Shown piece after piece: positions 1-6,789 of a DNA stretch of 15,741 nucleotides (within the stretch, counting starts at the first letter, position 1; each line of letters begins with the position of its first letter). Source of the stretch: JADFNO01 sp965369945 (GTDB taxonomy: Bacteria; Planctomycetota; Phycisphaerae; Phycisphaerales; SM1A02); NCBI GenBank assembly GCA_965369945.1, contig CBDUST010000075.1, forward strand, positions 1 to 15,741, in the 5' to 3' direction. The notes beneath the pieces are model-generated. The model was not told the DNA's origin, did no database searches, and was given only the letters and a program-made list of their open reading frames with translations. A program made the position numbers and the translations under genes.

Positions 1-308
1 ACGATCGCCAGCAGATCAACGATCCCGAAGAAACTCACCGCGTATCGCCACGGTCTGCCGACGCAGCTCAGGCGCAGCGCATATTCGATCGTGAACAGAA
101 TCGTGAACGCCCACTCCGCGGCGCGAAGTGCTGGTCCGTAATTGAGTTCAATACTCGTGACACTTTCCAGACACACCGCAAAGACACTGAGAATGATCGC
201 GACCATCAGCGCGACGTCGAACGCCTTCCCCGCCGACGTGTCAGCTTCGAAGATGATCTCGTGCAATCGGCCTCGCCAGGATGTAGCCGCCGGCGGCGTT
301 TCGCTCAT
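1..308 (-). CDS. Ion transporter, voltage-gated potassium channel-like (partial, N-terminal part)
   Basis: An open frame starts at an ATG (308 reading leftwards) and runs off the left edge, giving 102 residues of the N-terminus. After a polar start (MSETPPAATSWRGRLHEIIF) it has a hydrophobic segment at about residues 29-50 and a second at about 64-81. The latter contains FTILFTIEYALRL. A third begins at SFFGIVDLLAI (92-102). This spacing and the EYALRL and FFGIVDLLAI motifs match S1, S2 and the start of S3 in bacterial six-helix voltage-gated cation channels of the Kch/KvAP type. These sit in the inner membrane and conduct K+ or another cation. The S4 sensor, pore loop and selectivity filter lie outside the window, so ion specificity cannot be read. 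It lies downstream of hutU on the same strand, 139 bp away, with a palindromic repeat between them. Confidence 0.8.
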   Translation of the reverse strand, partial: MSETPPAATSWRGRLHEIIFEADTSAGKAFDVALMVAIILSVFAVCLESVTSIELNYGPALRAAEWAFTILFTIEYALRLSCVGRPWRYAVSFFGIVDLLAI

Positions 309-331
309 GGCCGAATACTCTACACGACCCC

Positions 332-350
332 AGCCGCTCGCGGCTTCGCG
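332..350. repeat. Palindromic repeat AGCCGCtcGCGGCT upstream of the channel gene
   Basis: AGCCGC and GCGGCT form a perfect 6-bp inverted repeat around a TC centre, followed by TCGCG. It lies in the 139-bp gap between hutU and the channel gene, 24 bp upstream of the channel ATG. A near-identical 19-20-bp block (TT centre) occurs inside the SucC-like gene at 7241-7260. It could act as an RNA hairpin or a REP-type repeat; the sequence alone does not decide. The rest of the gap (351-447) shows nothing recognisable. Confidence 0.5.
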
Positions 351-447
351 TGGCCATCCGCGTGGATAACCGCTGTTTCGATCTACGTCCAACATGTCGA
401 AGAAGAGGGACGCTTCGCGTCACCCGCTAAACGTGGAAGCCGCGTGC

Positions 448-2127
448 TTACCAATCCCGCATCGGGATATTCACATCATGCTCATCGGCGCACTTGCGCG
501 CGATGTCGTACCCCGCGTCGGCGTGGCGGAAAATGCCCAGCAATGGGTCGTTCGTCAGCACGCGCTCCAGCCGCTTGTCGGCTTCGCGTGTGCCATCGCA
601 CACAATCACCTGCCCGGCGTGTTGGGCGAAACCGATCCCCACGCCGCCGCCGTGGTGGAAGCTCACCCAACTGGCGCCGCTGACGGCGTTGACGGCAAAA
701 TTCAGCAGCGGCCAATCGCTGATCGCATCGGTTCCATCGAGCATGCCTTCGGTTTCGCGATTCGGTGAAGCGACGGAGCCGCAGTCCAGATGGTCGCGCC
801 CGATGACGATGGGGGCGCTCACCTTCCCCTCACGCACCAACTCGTTGAACTTCAGCCCGGCCTTGTCGCGCTCACCGAGCCCCAGCCAACAGATGCGCGC
901 AGGCAAGCCCTGGAAGGCGACGCGCTGCTGAGCCATGGTGATCCAGCGGTGCAGCGATTCATCCTGTGGGAAGAGTTCGAGTATCGCCTCGTCGGTGGCG
1001 GCGATATCTGCTGGATCGCCGGAGAGCGCCACCCATCGAAACGGCCCACGTCCCACGCAGAACTGCGGCCGAATGTAGGCTGGCACAAAACCTGGAAATG
1101 AGAACGCATCTTTCAACCCGTTATCAAGCGCGCGTTGACGGATGTTGTTTCCGTAGTCAAAGGTTTGCGCACCCTTACCTTTTAGTTGAATCATCAGCTG
1201 CACGTGGCGGGTCATCGAGTCGGTAGACCGGCGAACATACTCATCGGGTTCACGAAGCCGCAAAGCGTCGGCGTCCTCGCGCGTCAACCCCTGCGGGTAG
1301 TAACCGTTCAGTGGATCGTGGGCGGATGTCTGATCCGTCAGCACATCTGGAATCACACCTTTCTCGTTTAGTGCCTCAAGCAAATCCACCGCATTCCCCA
1401 GCCATCCTATGGAGACCGCTTCACCTGAAGCCTTGGCTTTCACCGCCCGCTCAATTGCCTCACTCAGATCATGATGAATCTCATCCAGATACCGATCCTT
1501 GACGCGCTTCTCCAACCGCTCGATACACATCTCAGCGAGCAGACAAACACCCTCGTTCATCGTCACGGCTAAGGGCTGCGCCCCGCCCATTCCACCACAA
1601 CCGGCCGTAACCACCAAGCGCCCTTTCAGCGAACCACCGAAATGCTGCCTCGCACATTCCGCGAACGTCTCGTACGTGCCCTGCAGAATCCCTTGCGTGC
1701 CGATGTAAATCCACGACCCGGCCGTCATTTGGCCGAACATGATCAACCCCTTGGCCGCAAGCTCGTCAAAGTGTTCCTGCGTCGCCCAATGGGGAACAAG
1801 GTTACTGTTGGCGATGATCACTCGCGGCGAATCGACGGTCGTCTTACAAACACCCACTGGCTTGCCCGACTGAACGAGCAACGTCTCATCCGGCTCCAGG
1901 TTCTTCAACGCCTCGACGATCGCATCAAACGCTTCCCATGAACGGCAAGCTTGCCCGCGCCCGCCGTACACGACCAACTCATCAGGCTTCTCCGCAACCT
2001 CCGGATCGAGGTTGTTCATCAACATGCGCATGGCCGCCTCCGCCTGCCATGTTTTGCAACTCATGGTTGAGCCGCGCGGGGCCCTGACGGTTCGAGCGCC
2101 GGTGGGTTGACTGACGGCTGGGGTCAT
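448..2127 (-). CDS. hutU: Urocanate hydratase (urocanase)
   Basis: This is the second enzyme of histidine degradation: a cytosolic NAD+-dependent enzyme that converts urocanate to 4-imidazolone-5-propanoate. The protein is 559 residues from the ATG at 2127, close to the family's roughly 557. That ATG follows GGAG by 9 nt; the upstream TTG at 2151 has no ribosome site and would add 8 residues. Visible motifs, counted from this ATG, are the NAD-binding YGGRGQA (54-60), GCGGMGGAQ (176-184), QTSAHDP (266-272), YGNNIRQR (325-332), the block RICWLG with the presumed catalytic Cys413, DHLDCGSVASPNRET (445-459) and GGGVGIGFAQHAG (493-505). All key positions are kept, so the enzyme should be active. 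hutH is 2 kb away on the same strand; hutI and the later steps are not in the window. Confidence 0.97.
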   Translation of the reverse strand: MTPAVSQPTGARTVRAPRGSTMSCKTWQAEAAMRMLMNNLDPEVAEKPDELVVYGGRGQACRSWEAFDAIVEALKNLEPDETLLVQSGKPVGVCKTTVDSPRVIIANSNLVPHWATQEHFDELAAKGLIMFGQMTAGSWIYIGTQGILQGTYETFAECARQHFGGSLKGRLVVTAGCGGMGGAQPLAVTMNEGVCLLAEMCIERLEKRVKDRYLDEIHHDLSEAIERAVKAKASGEAVSIGWLGNAVDLLEALNEKGVIPDVLTDQTSAHDPLNGYYPQGLTREDADALRLREPDEYVRRSTDSMTRHVQLMIQLKGKGAQTFDYGNNIRQRALDNGLKDAFSFPGFVPAYIRPQFCVGRGPFRWVALSGDPADIAATDEAILELFPQDESLHRWITMAQQRVAFQGLPARICWLGLGERDKAGLKFNELVREGKVSAPIVIGRDHLDCGSVASPNRETEGMLDGTDAISDWPLLNFAVNAVSGASWVSFHHGGGVGIGFAQHAGQVIVCDGTREADKRLERVLTNDPLLGIFRHADAGYDIARKCADEHDVNIPMRDW

Positions 2128-2168
2128 CAGATCGAGCTCCAAGGTCAGCAAAAGGTCGCTGCTTGGAT

Positions 2169-2206
2169 ATCATACGTCATCGCAATTATTTTCAAGTGGG
2201 TATGAT
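2169..2206. promoter_or_regulatory. Symmetric divergent promoter region between hutU and the VOC gene
   Basis: This AT-rich stretch lies between two divergent genes. It holds a 7-bp inverted repeat (ATCATAC at 2169-2175, GTATGAT at 2200-2206). Each arm reads as a -10 box TATGAT pointing outward: minus strand 2174-2169 for hutU, plus strand 2201-2206 for the VOC gene. For hutU, ACTTGA (2197-2192) sits 17 bp upstream as a weak -35. The plus side has no clear -35. The 24-bp spacer between arms could also be an operator, for example for a Hut repressor. This is a motif reading, not proof. Confidence 0.4.
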
Positions 2207-2256
2207 GTCGCGTCGATCAACGCCCATCAGTTATCGAGGCAAGAAAGGAACACGCA

Positions 2257-2637
2257 ATGGCTACAGAAACAGCACCTGCCACCGGAACCTTCTGCTGGAA
2301 CGAGCTTATGACGCCGGACGTTGACGCGGCCAAGAGTTTCTACTCGCAGCTGTTCGGCTGGGAATCCAAGGAAATGGATATGGGCCCACAAGGCACGTAC
2401 ACCATCTATAGCGCAGCCGGCAAGGATTGTGCGGGAATGATGAAAACGCCCAATGAGCATGTTCCGCCAAATTGGCTTGCGTACGTGACGGTTGAAGATG
2501 TTGATGCCAGCACATCCAAAGCTGAAGGGCTGGGCGCGACGGTTTGTGTGAAGCCGACGGACATCCCCGGCATGGGCCGGTTCTCGGTGATCATCGACCC
2601 CACCAAGGCAGCGATCGGCTTGTTCCAGGGCGCATGA
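2257..2637 (+). CDS. VOC-superfamily (glyoxalase/bleomycin-resistance fold) protein
   Basis: A 126-residue single-module protein with the pattern FCWNELMTPDVDAAKSFYSQ followed by LFGW (12-35). This is the usual opening of the small VOC proteins annotated as glyoxalase-like. It continues with YTIYSAAGKDCAGMM, WLAYVTVEDVDASTSKAEGLGATV and a closing GRFSVIIDPTKAAIGLFQ. Two beta-alpha-beta-beta-beta units can be traced, enough for one VOC domain; many relatives carry two such domains. The substrate cannot be read, and metal ligands typical of true glyoxalase I are not evident. The ATG is preceded by AAGAAAGGAA about 7 nt upstream, a plausible ribosome site. It is divergent from hutU and runs in the same direction as the CBS gene 140 bp downstream. 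A detoxification or small-molecule-binding role is only a family guess. Confidence 0.85.
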   Translation: MATETAPATGTFCWNELMTPDVDAAKSFYSQLFGWESKEMDMGPQGTYTIYSAAGKDCAGMMKTPNEHVPPNWLAYVTVEDVDASTSKAEGLGATVCVKPTDIPGMGRFSVIIDPTKAAIGLFQGA

Positions 2638-2721
2638 GCCAAAGGGACGCTCCACCTCGGCGTGGATCGTGCCGATGTGGTTATCGGTTCGATGAAGTGG
2701 GGTGCATCGGGGCTCGTCGGC

Positions 2722-2727
2722 TAGAAT
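2722..2727 (+). promoter_or_regulatory. Possible -10 element upstream of the CBS gene
   Basis: TAGAAT lies about 50 nt ahead of the cystathionine beta-synthase ATG within a 140-bp gap (2638-2777). No convincing -35 element is present at the normal distance. I see no other feature in this gap. GGAG, about 10 nt upstream of the ATG, is a likely ribosome site. Confidence 0.25.
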
Positions 2728-2777
2728 ACGCGCGCCACTGCCACGATCCTTAAGCACCGCGTCGGAGTGCCGAACAG

Positions 2778-4160
2778 ATGAAGTACGCCGAGAACGTTCT
2801 CGACCTCATCGGCCACACGCCGCTAGTGAGACTCAACAGCCTGGTTGACGAGTCCAACAGTGCGCGCGTGCTCGTGAAGATGGAGCAGATGAATCCGGCC
2901 GGTTCCGTGAAGGACCGAATGGCGATCCACATGCTGCGCCGCGCTGAAGAGCACAAACTCATCGGCCCCGGTTCAACCATCGTTGAAAGCACTTCAGGCA
3001 ACACCGGGCTCGGTTTAGCGATGGCGTGTGCGGTCAAAGGCTACCGCTGCGTCTTCACCATGCCGGACAAAATGAGCAAAGAAAAAATCGACATGCTCAA
3101 GGCCTACGGCGCGGATGTCATCGTTACCCGCACCGATTTGGATCACGATCACCCCGACAGTTATGTGATGGTCGCCAAACGCATCGCCAAGGAAACCTCC
3201 GGCGGGTTCTACACCGATCAGTATTACAACATGGCCAACCCCGAAGCGCACTATCTCACGACCGGGCCTGAGATTTGGGAAGACACCGAAGGCCAACTTG
3301 ACGCGCTAGTGGGGGGAATCGGCACGGGCGGAACGATTTCAGGTGCGGGCAAATACCTCAAAGAGAAGGCAGCTGAAGCTGGACGAACGATCAAGATCGT
3401 GTGCCCCGATCCCTATGGCAGTATTTACAAGGACATGCATACGACCGGGAAACATGAAGACCCCGGTATTTATCGCGTCGAAGGCATTGGTCACGACTTC
3501 ATGGTCGGGACGCTGGACTTTTCCGTCATCGATGAAGTTCGCAACGTCTCAGACAAACAATCATTCATTGTGGCTCGACGACTGGCGCGCGAAGAAGGCA
3601 TCTTCTGCGGCGGCAGCACGGGGACGGCCGTCCACGGCGCTTTGGAAGTTGCACGCGAACTTGGGCCGGGCAAGTTGGTGGTGTGCATCCTCGCCGACTC
3701 GGGCGATCGTTATCTGAGCAAGTGTTTTGATGATGAGTGGATGAAGACGATGGGTTATCTCGGTCCCGATGAACGACTGGGGACGGTTCGCGAAGTGCTC
3801 AAAACCAAGGCGCCGCATGTCGAGTTCGCCGAGCCGCAGGAGACGCTGGCCCATGTTGCGCATCGAATGAACGAGCTTGGTATATCGCAGATGCCGGTAG
3901 TTCGATCAAACGGCGGCCCGCAACTGATGATACACGAAGTCGATTTGCTTCAGAGTCTCGTGACAGGTCAATGTTCACCTGAAGATACGGTGGCCAAGGC
4001 AGCCAAGCCGTTGATGGGGAAGGTCGGCGTCGACGATTCACTGACGAGGGTGCAGCAGATCTTCGATGACGACAACGTCGCGGTGGTGATCGACGCCGAC
4101 GAAGTGATCGGCATCATCGGCAAGATCGACATGGTCGAGTTCCTCGCCGCGAGAAGCTAA
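2778..4160 (+). CDS. cbs: Cystathionine beta-synthase with C-terminal CBS domain pair
   Basis: A PLP enzyme of fold type II that condenses serine (or O-acetylserine) with homocysteine to cystathionine in transsulfuration; cytosolic. The 460-residue protein has the catalytic core at about 1-328 and a regulatory CBS-domain region at about 333-458. Visible core motifs are NPAGSVKDRMA with the Schiff-base Lys45, the substrate loop STSGNTG (71-77), the phosphate loop GTGGT (182-186) and SGDRY (308-312). The stretch DPGIYRVEGIGHDF (228-241) is characteristic of true CBS rather than plain cysteine synthase. There is no N-terminal heme-binding extension of the animal type. The CBS pair (ISQMPVV and DDDNVAVV..EVIGIIGKID) would bind an adenosyl ligand such as AdoMet, by family analogy. 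No cystathionine gamma-lyase is adjacent, so pathway direction rests on this gene alone. Cysteine synthase is the alternative, less likely. Confidence 0.9.
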   Translation: MKYAENVLDLIGHTPLVRLNSLVDESNSARVLVKMEQMNPAGSVKDRMAIHMLRRAEEHKLIGPGSTIVESTSGNTGLGLAMACAVKGYRCVFTMPDKMSKEKIDMLKAYGADVIVTRTDLDHDHPDSYVMVAKRIAKETSGGFYTDQYYNMANPEAHYLTTGPEIWEDTEGQLDALVGGIGTGGTISGAGKYLKEKAAEAGRTIKIVCPDPYGSIYKDMHTTGKHEDPGIYRVEGIGHDFMVGTLDFSVIDEVRNVSDKQSFIVARRLAREEGIFCGGSTGTAVHGALEVARELGPGKLVVCILADSGDRYLSKCFDDEWMKTMGYLGPDERLGTVREVLKTKAPHVEFAEPQETLAHVAHRMNELGISQMPVVRSNGGPQLMIHEVDLLQSLVTGQCSPEDTVAKAAKPLMGKVGVDDSLTRVQQIFDDDNVAVVIDADEVIGIIGKIDMVEFLAARS

Positions 4161-4201
4161 TTGCGGGAAAGATCGACGGTCAGCGAGACCGATCTCGCAA
4201 G

Positions 4202-4219
4202 GCGCCACGGCTATGGCGC
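4202..4219. terminator. Possible bidirectional hairpin between convergent cbs and hutH
   Basis: The 61-bp gap between the convergent stop codons contains GCGCCA and TGGCGC, a 6-bp stem with a 6-nt loop. There is no clear U-run on either side. A weaker pairing (TTGCG..GATC with GATC..CGCAA, 4161-4200) precedes it. It could end transcription from both sides, but the evidence is only position and pairing. Confidence 0.3.
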
Positions 4220-4221
4220 TA

Positions 4222-5733
4222 TCAACCAAATGCGCCGCCTCGAATCAACTTTGCAATTACTGCGATATCCGGGGAAGGAGGACGGTCCTCGGTCAATCTC
4301 GGCACGACTGATCGAACAAGATCGTGTGTTCGCTCCACGCCTTCGCCACTTCGCAGCGGACGTTGATACTCCAGCGCTTCGGCCATGACCAATAATTCAA
4401 TCGCGACGACGTTGATCGCCAGGTCAACGGCTGCGCGAGCTTGGTGAGCGGAGGTGACGCCAAACGAGTTGTAATCCTCGATGCCCGCCGAAGTGGGAAT
4501 GTTCGCCACGCTTGCCGGCGTCGCGAGCGTTTGCAGCTCGTTACAGCACGCGGCCGCGGTGTACTGGGTGATCATCAATCCGCTATGAAGACCCGGTTGC
4601 GGGCTCAGGTAGATATTGACCGGGTTTTCACTATCAGAAGCGGTCAGAAGCCAATTGATCCGCCGCTCTGCGATCCCAGCAATGGGGCACAGGGCAATGG
4701 CGAGCGTGTCGAGCGCGATCGCCAAGGGCATGCCGTGAAAGTTTCCGCCGGGGACGATGTCATCATCATCGGGAAAAACCAAGGGGTTGTCGGTCACTGC
4801 GCCAAGCTCGCGCTCAAAGACGCCGCGCACAAATTCGATCGTGTCAAACGCTGCGCCCATGACCTGCGGTGCTGCTCGCAAGCAATACGGATCCTGAACG
4901 CGTGGATCGCCAACCTTGTGCGCGTCGATGATCTGCGACCCGTTCAGATGTTCGCGAAGTTGCGTGGCGACAAGTTGTTGACCCGGCTGAGCCCGCGCAG
5001 CGTGCAGTCGCTCATCAAGCGATACATCAGTCGCTCGACAAGCATCGACGGCCATGGCTCCAGCCGCGATCGCCGCATCGCATAGCGCTTTGACATCACA
5101 CAAGACGAGCGACCCGATCGCTGTCATCAGGTGCGTGCCATTGATCAGCGCAAGCCCCTCCTTGGCGTCCAAGGTGATCGGATCGAGACCGGCCGACCTG
5201 AGCGCTTCTGCACCTGAACACGATCGACCATCGACGCGCGCTTCACCTTCCCCGATCAAAACGAGTGCCGTATGCGCAAGCGGCGCCAAGTCGCCCGATG
5301 CGCCGACCGAGCCGCGCGATGGGACGATCGGCGTCACATTGTGATTTAGTAGATCGATGATCAGCGATACGACTTCGGTGCGCACCCCCGATCGCCCGCG
5401 GCACAAACTCGCCGCGAGAATGAACAGCATGGCGCGCACCACGTCGTCCGGCAGCGGATCGCCGACCGCGGCCGCGTGTGAACGGATCAGGTTTCGCTGA
5501 ACTTCACGTATCGCCCCAGGCTCGATCCGGACGCTTGCCAATGATCCAAAGCCTGTGTTGACGCCGTAGATCGGCTTTGCGGATTGGGCGTGGCGCTCCA
5601 ACACCTGACGAGCCGCCACCATCGCCGACTGCGCCGCAGCGCCGAGTTGAACTGATTTTCGATCGCGCGCCACCGACACGATCTCATTGAACGTGAGCGA
5701 CTGGCCGTCGAGGATGAGCGCGTCACCTGACAT
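4222..5733 (-). CDS. hutH: Histidine ammonia-lyase (histidase)
   Basis: The first step of histidine catabolism: non-oxidative deamination of L-histidine to urocanate and ammonia. The 503-residue length fits the family (about 505-510). The Ala-Ser-Gly triad that cyclises to the MIO electrophile is in GSVGASGDLAPLAH (141-154; ASG 145-147). Other marks are the catalytic Tyr56 in PIYGVNTGFGSL, the SHA motif (85-87) that favours histidine over tyrosine or phenylalanine, QDPYCLRAAPQVMGA (280-294), GNFHG (330-334) and IPTSAGIED (412-420). The start at 5733 gives the family N-terminus (MSGDALILDG); the frame stays open to 5982, but that extra 83 residues resemble nothing in the family. No Shine-Dalgarno site is seen. 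TATTCT ends 7 nt before the ATG, so the mRNA may be leaderless. Its product feeds hutU, 2 kb away on the same strand. Confidence 0.96.
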   Translation of the reverse strand: MSGDALILDGQSLTFNEIVSVARDRKSVQLGAAAQSAMVAARQVLERHAQSAKPIYGVNTGFGSLASVRIEPGAIREVQRNLIRSHAAAVGDPLPDDVVRAMLFILAASLCRGRSGVRTEVVSLIIDLLNHNVTPIVPSRGSVGASGDLAPLAHTALVLIGEGEARVDGRSCSGAEALRSAGLDPITLDAKEGLALINGTHLMTAIGSLVLCDVKALCDAAIAAGAMAVDACRATDVSLDERLHAARAQPGQQLVATQLREHLNGSQIIDAHKVGDPRVQDPYCLRAAPQVMGAAFDTIEFVRGVFERELGAVTDNPLVFPDDDDIVPGGNFHGMPLAIALDTLAIALCPIAGIAERRINWLLTASDSENPVNIYLSPQPGLHSGLMITQYTAAACCNELQTLATPASVANIPTSAGIEDYNSFGVTSAHQARAAVDLAINVVAIELLVMAEALEYQRPLRSGEGVERTHDLVRSVVPRLTEDRPPSPDIAVIAKLIRGGAFG

Positions 5734-5740
5734 AGCCACT

Positions 5741-5746
5741 AGAATA
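5741..5746 (-). promoter_or_regulatory. Possible -10 box of hutH, close to the start codon
   Basis: Read on the minus strand, GGCTATTCTAG contains TATTCT, whose end lies 7 nt before the hutH ATG. A transcript starting the usual distance downstream would begin at or next to the ATG, i.e. be leaderless. No good -35 is visible. Confidence 0.3.
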
Positions 5747-5859
5747 GCCCGCGGCACAGCGAGAAGGGATGCGACCGGTATTTTCGTGCTCTGTTGCTCA
5801 GGATGCCCCAAGCGACGGACCGTTTGCGATTCGAGCCCCTTGCGGGTACCAATGCCTCC

Positions 5860-6720
5860 ATGACCGGTTGGAAACGATATATTGTGATTCTTGGAGGCCT
5901 GACCGTTGCCGGGGCCGTCTGTGTACGAGCGATTCCGTATATGTACTCGACCAAAGGCGTGATCGGGCCAACGATCCTGCAAGCACAGTCGCCCATCGGG
6001 GCTGGGATAGCCATGATTCTTGTTTTGGCGGCCGCTTCGATCGTCGGCGCGGTCGTTGGCCGTCTGACAAACGCGATTGTCGGGTTGTTTGTCGTCGGCG
6101 TAGGGCTAGGGGTAGTAGCCCTTCGGTTCGGCTCGATACAAGATGTTGCCTTTGCCGGCGATGGATCGCTGCACATGCTCGCACTGGAAACGGTGCTTTG
6201 GGCAGTCGCCGTGCTCGGAAGCACCGCACTCGTGTTCAAACTCGCCGGACCGTTGGCAGACTTCGTTTCAGATGACGAGGATGAGGAGCCGAGCTGGAGC
6301 CTATTGACACTTCGCGGGGCGGCCGGGGGAATCGTGATGATTCCGATCGTTTGGCTCATTGCGCGTTCGGAATTGCGCGGCCAGACGATCGCAGCGACGA
6401 TCATTGGCGGCCTCTTTGCGGGGCTGCTCGCCAGGCTGCTCTCGCCTCATACACAACCGCGACTGATCTTCGCCTCGGCGTGTCTGATGGGCGCGGTGGG
6501 CCACATCATCGGTGCGTTGATCGTTGGGCGCTCAGCCGCTGGTGGTCTCGATGAGGTCTACGTCGCTGCGGCATTGCCCAGCATCAGCTACGCGCTGCCT
6601 ATCGACTTCGCGGTCGGCTCATTCATCGGCGTGGCGATGGGCCTTGGCTGGGCGGCATCATTCCTCCAGCATGAACACGAAGACGATGGCTCACCGGCTC
6701 CGCTTCCGTCTGAGCGATGA
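5860..6720 (+). CDS. Unrecognised multi-pass membrane protein
   Basis: I do not recognise the family. From the ATG at 5860 the protein has 286 residues and about seven or eight hydrophobic segments, near residues 7-27, 46-69, 72-90, 105-133, 152-169, 176-193, 201-223 and 246-269. An acidic loop, DDEDEE (138-143), separates the first four from the last four, which suggests two halves of similar layout. Glycine-rich helices (AIVGLFVVGVGLGVV; GLFAGLLARLL) are typical of tightly packed transmembrane bundles. The C-terminal tail is polar and would lie in the cytoplasm or periplasm. Upstream in-frame starts exist at 5794 (TTG) and 5803 (ATG) and would add about 20 residues; I chose 5860 because a Lys/Arg-flanked first helix follows at once, but no start has a good ribosome site. 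It is divergent from hutH (126-bp gap) and 69 bp ahead of the SucC-like gene. Confidence 0.75.
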   Translation: MTGWKRYIVILGGLTVAGAVCVRAIPYMYSTKGVIGPTILQAQSPIGAGIAMILVLAAASIVGAVVGRLTNAIVGLFVVGVGLGVVALRFGSIQDVAFAGDGSLHMLALETVLWAVAVLGSTALVFKLAGPLADFVSDDEDEEPSWSLLTLRGAAGGIVMIPIVWLIARSELRGQTIAATIIGGLFAGLLARLLSPHTQPRLIFASACLMGAVGHIIGALIVGRSAAGGLDEVYVAAALPSISYALPIDFAVGSFIGVAMGLGWAASFLQHEHEDDGSPAPLPSER

Positions 6721-6789
6721 TGATCCAGCCACGCCGCGGCAAACGCGATTCTTTCACAACCTACCCGACCGATCATAAAGTGGTCCATC

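Noticed and set aside
569..588. AGCCGCTTGTCGGCTTCGCG in hutU, similar to the palindromic repeat
   Set aside because: It has an extra base in the centre, and the residues it encodes (TREADKRLE) fit the normal urocanase sequence here, so it is probably a chance match.
4441..5085. Plus-strand open frame of 214 codons opposite hutH
   Set aside because: hutH has all family motifs across this stretch. The plus frame reads as low-complexity Arg-rich sequence without a start signal.
5734..5982. An N-terminal extension of hutH of up to 83 residues
   Set aside because: The added residues do not resemble any histidase N-terminus and would overlap the start of the divergent membrane-protein gene. The ATG at 5733 gives the normal length.
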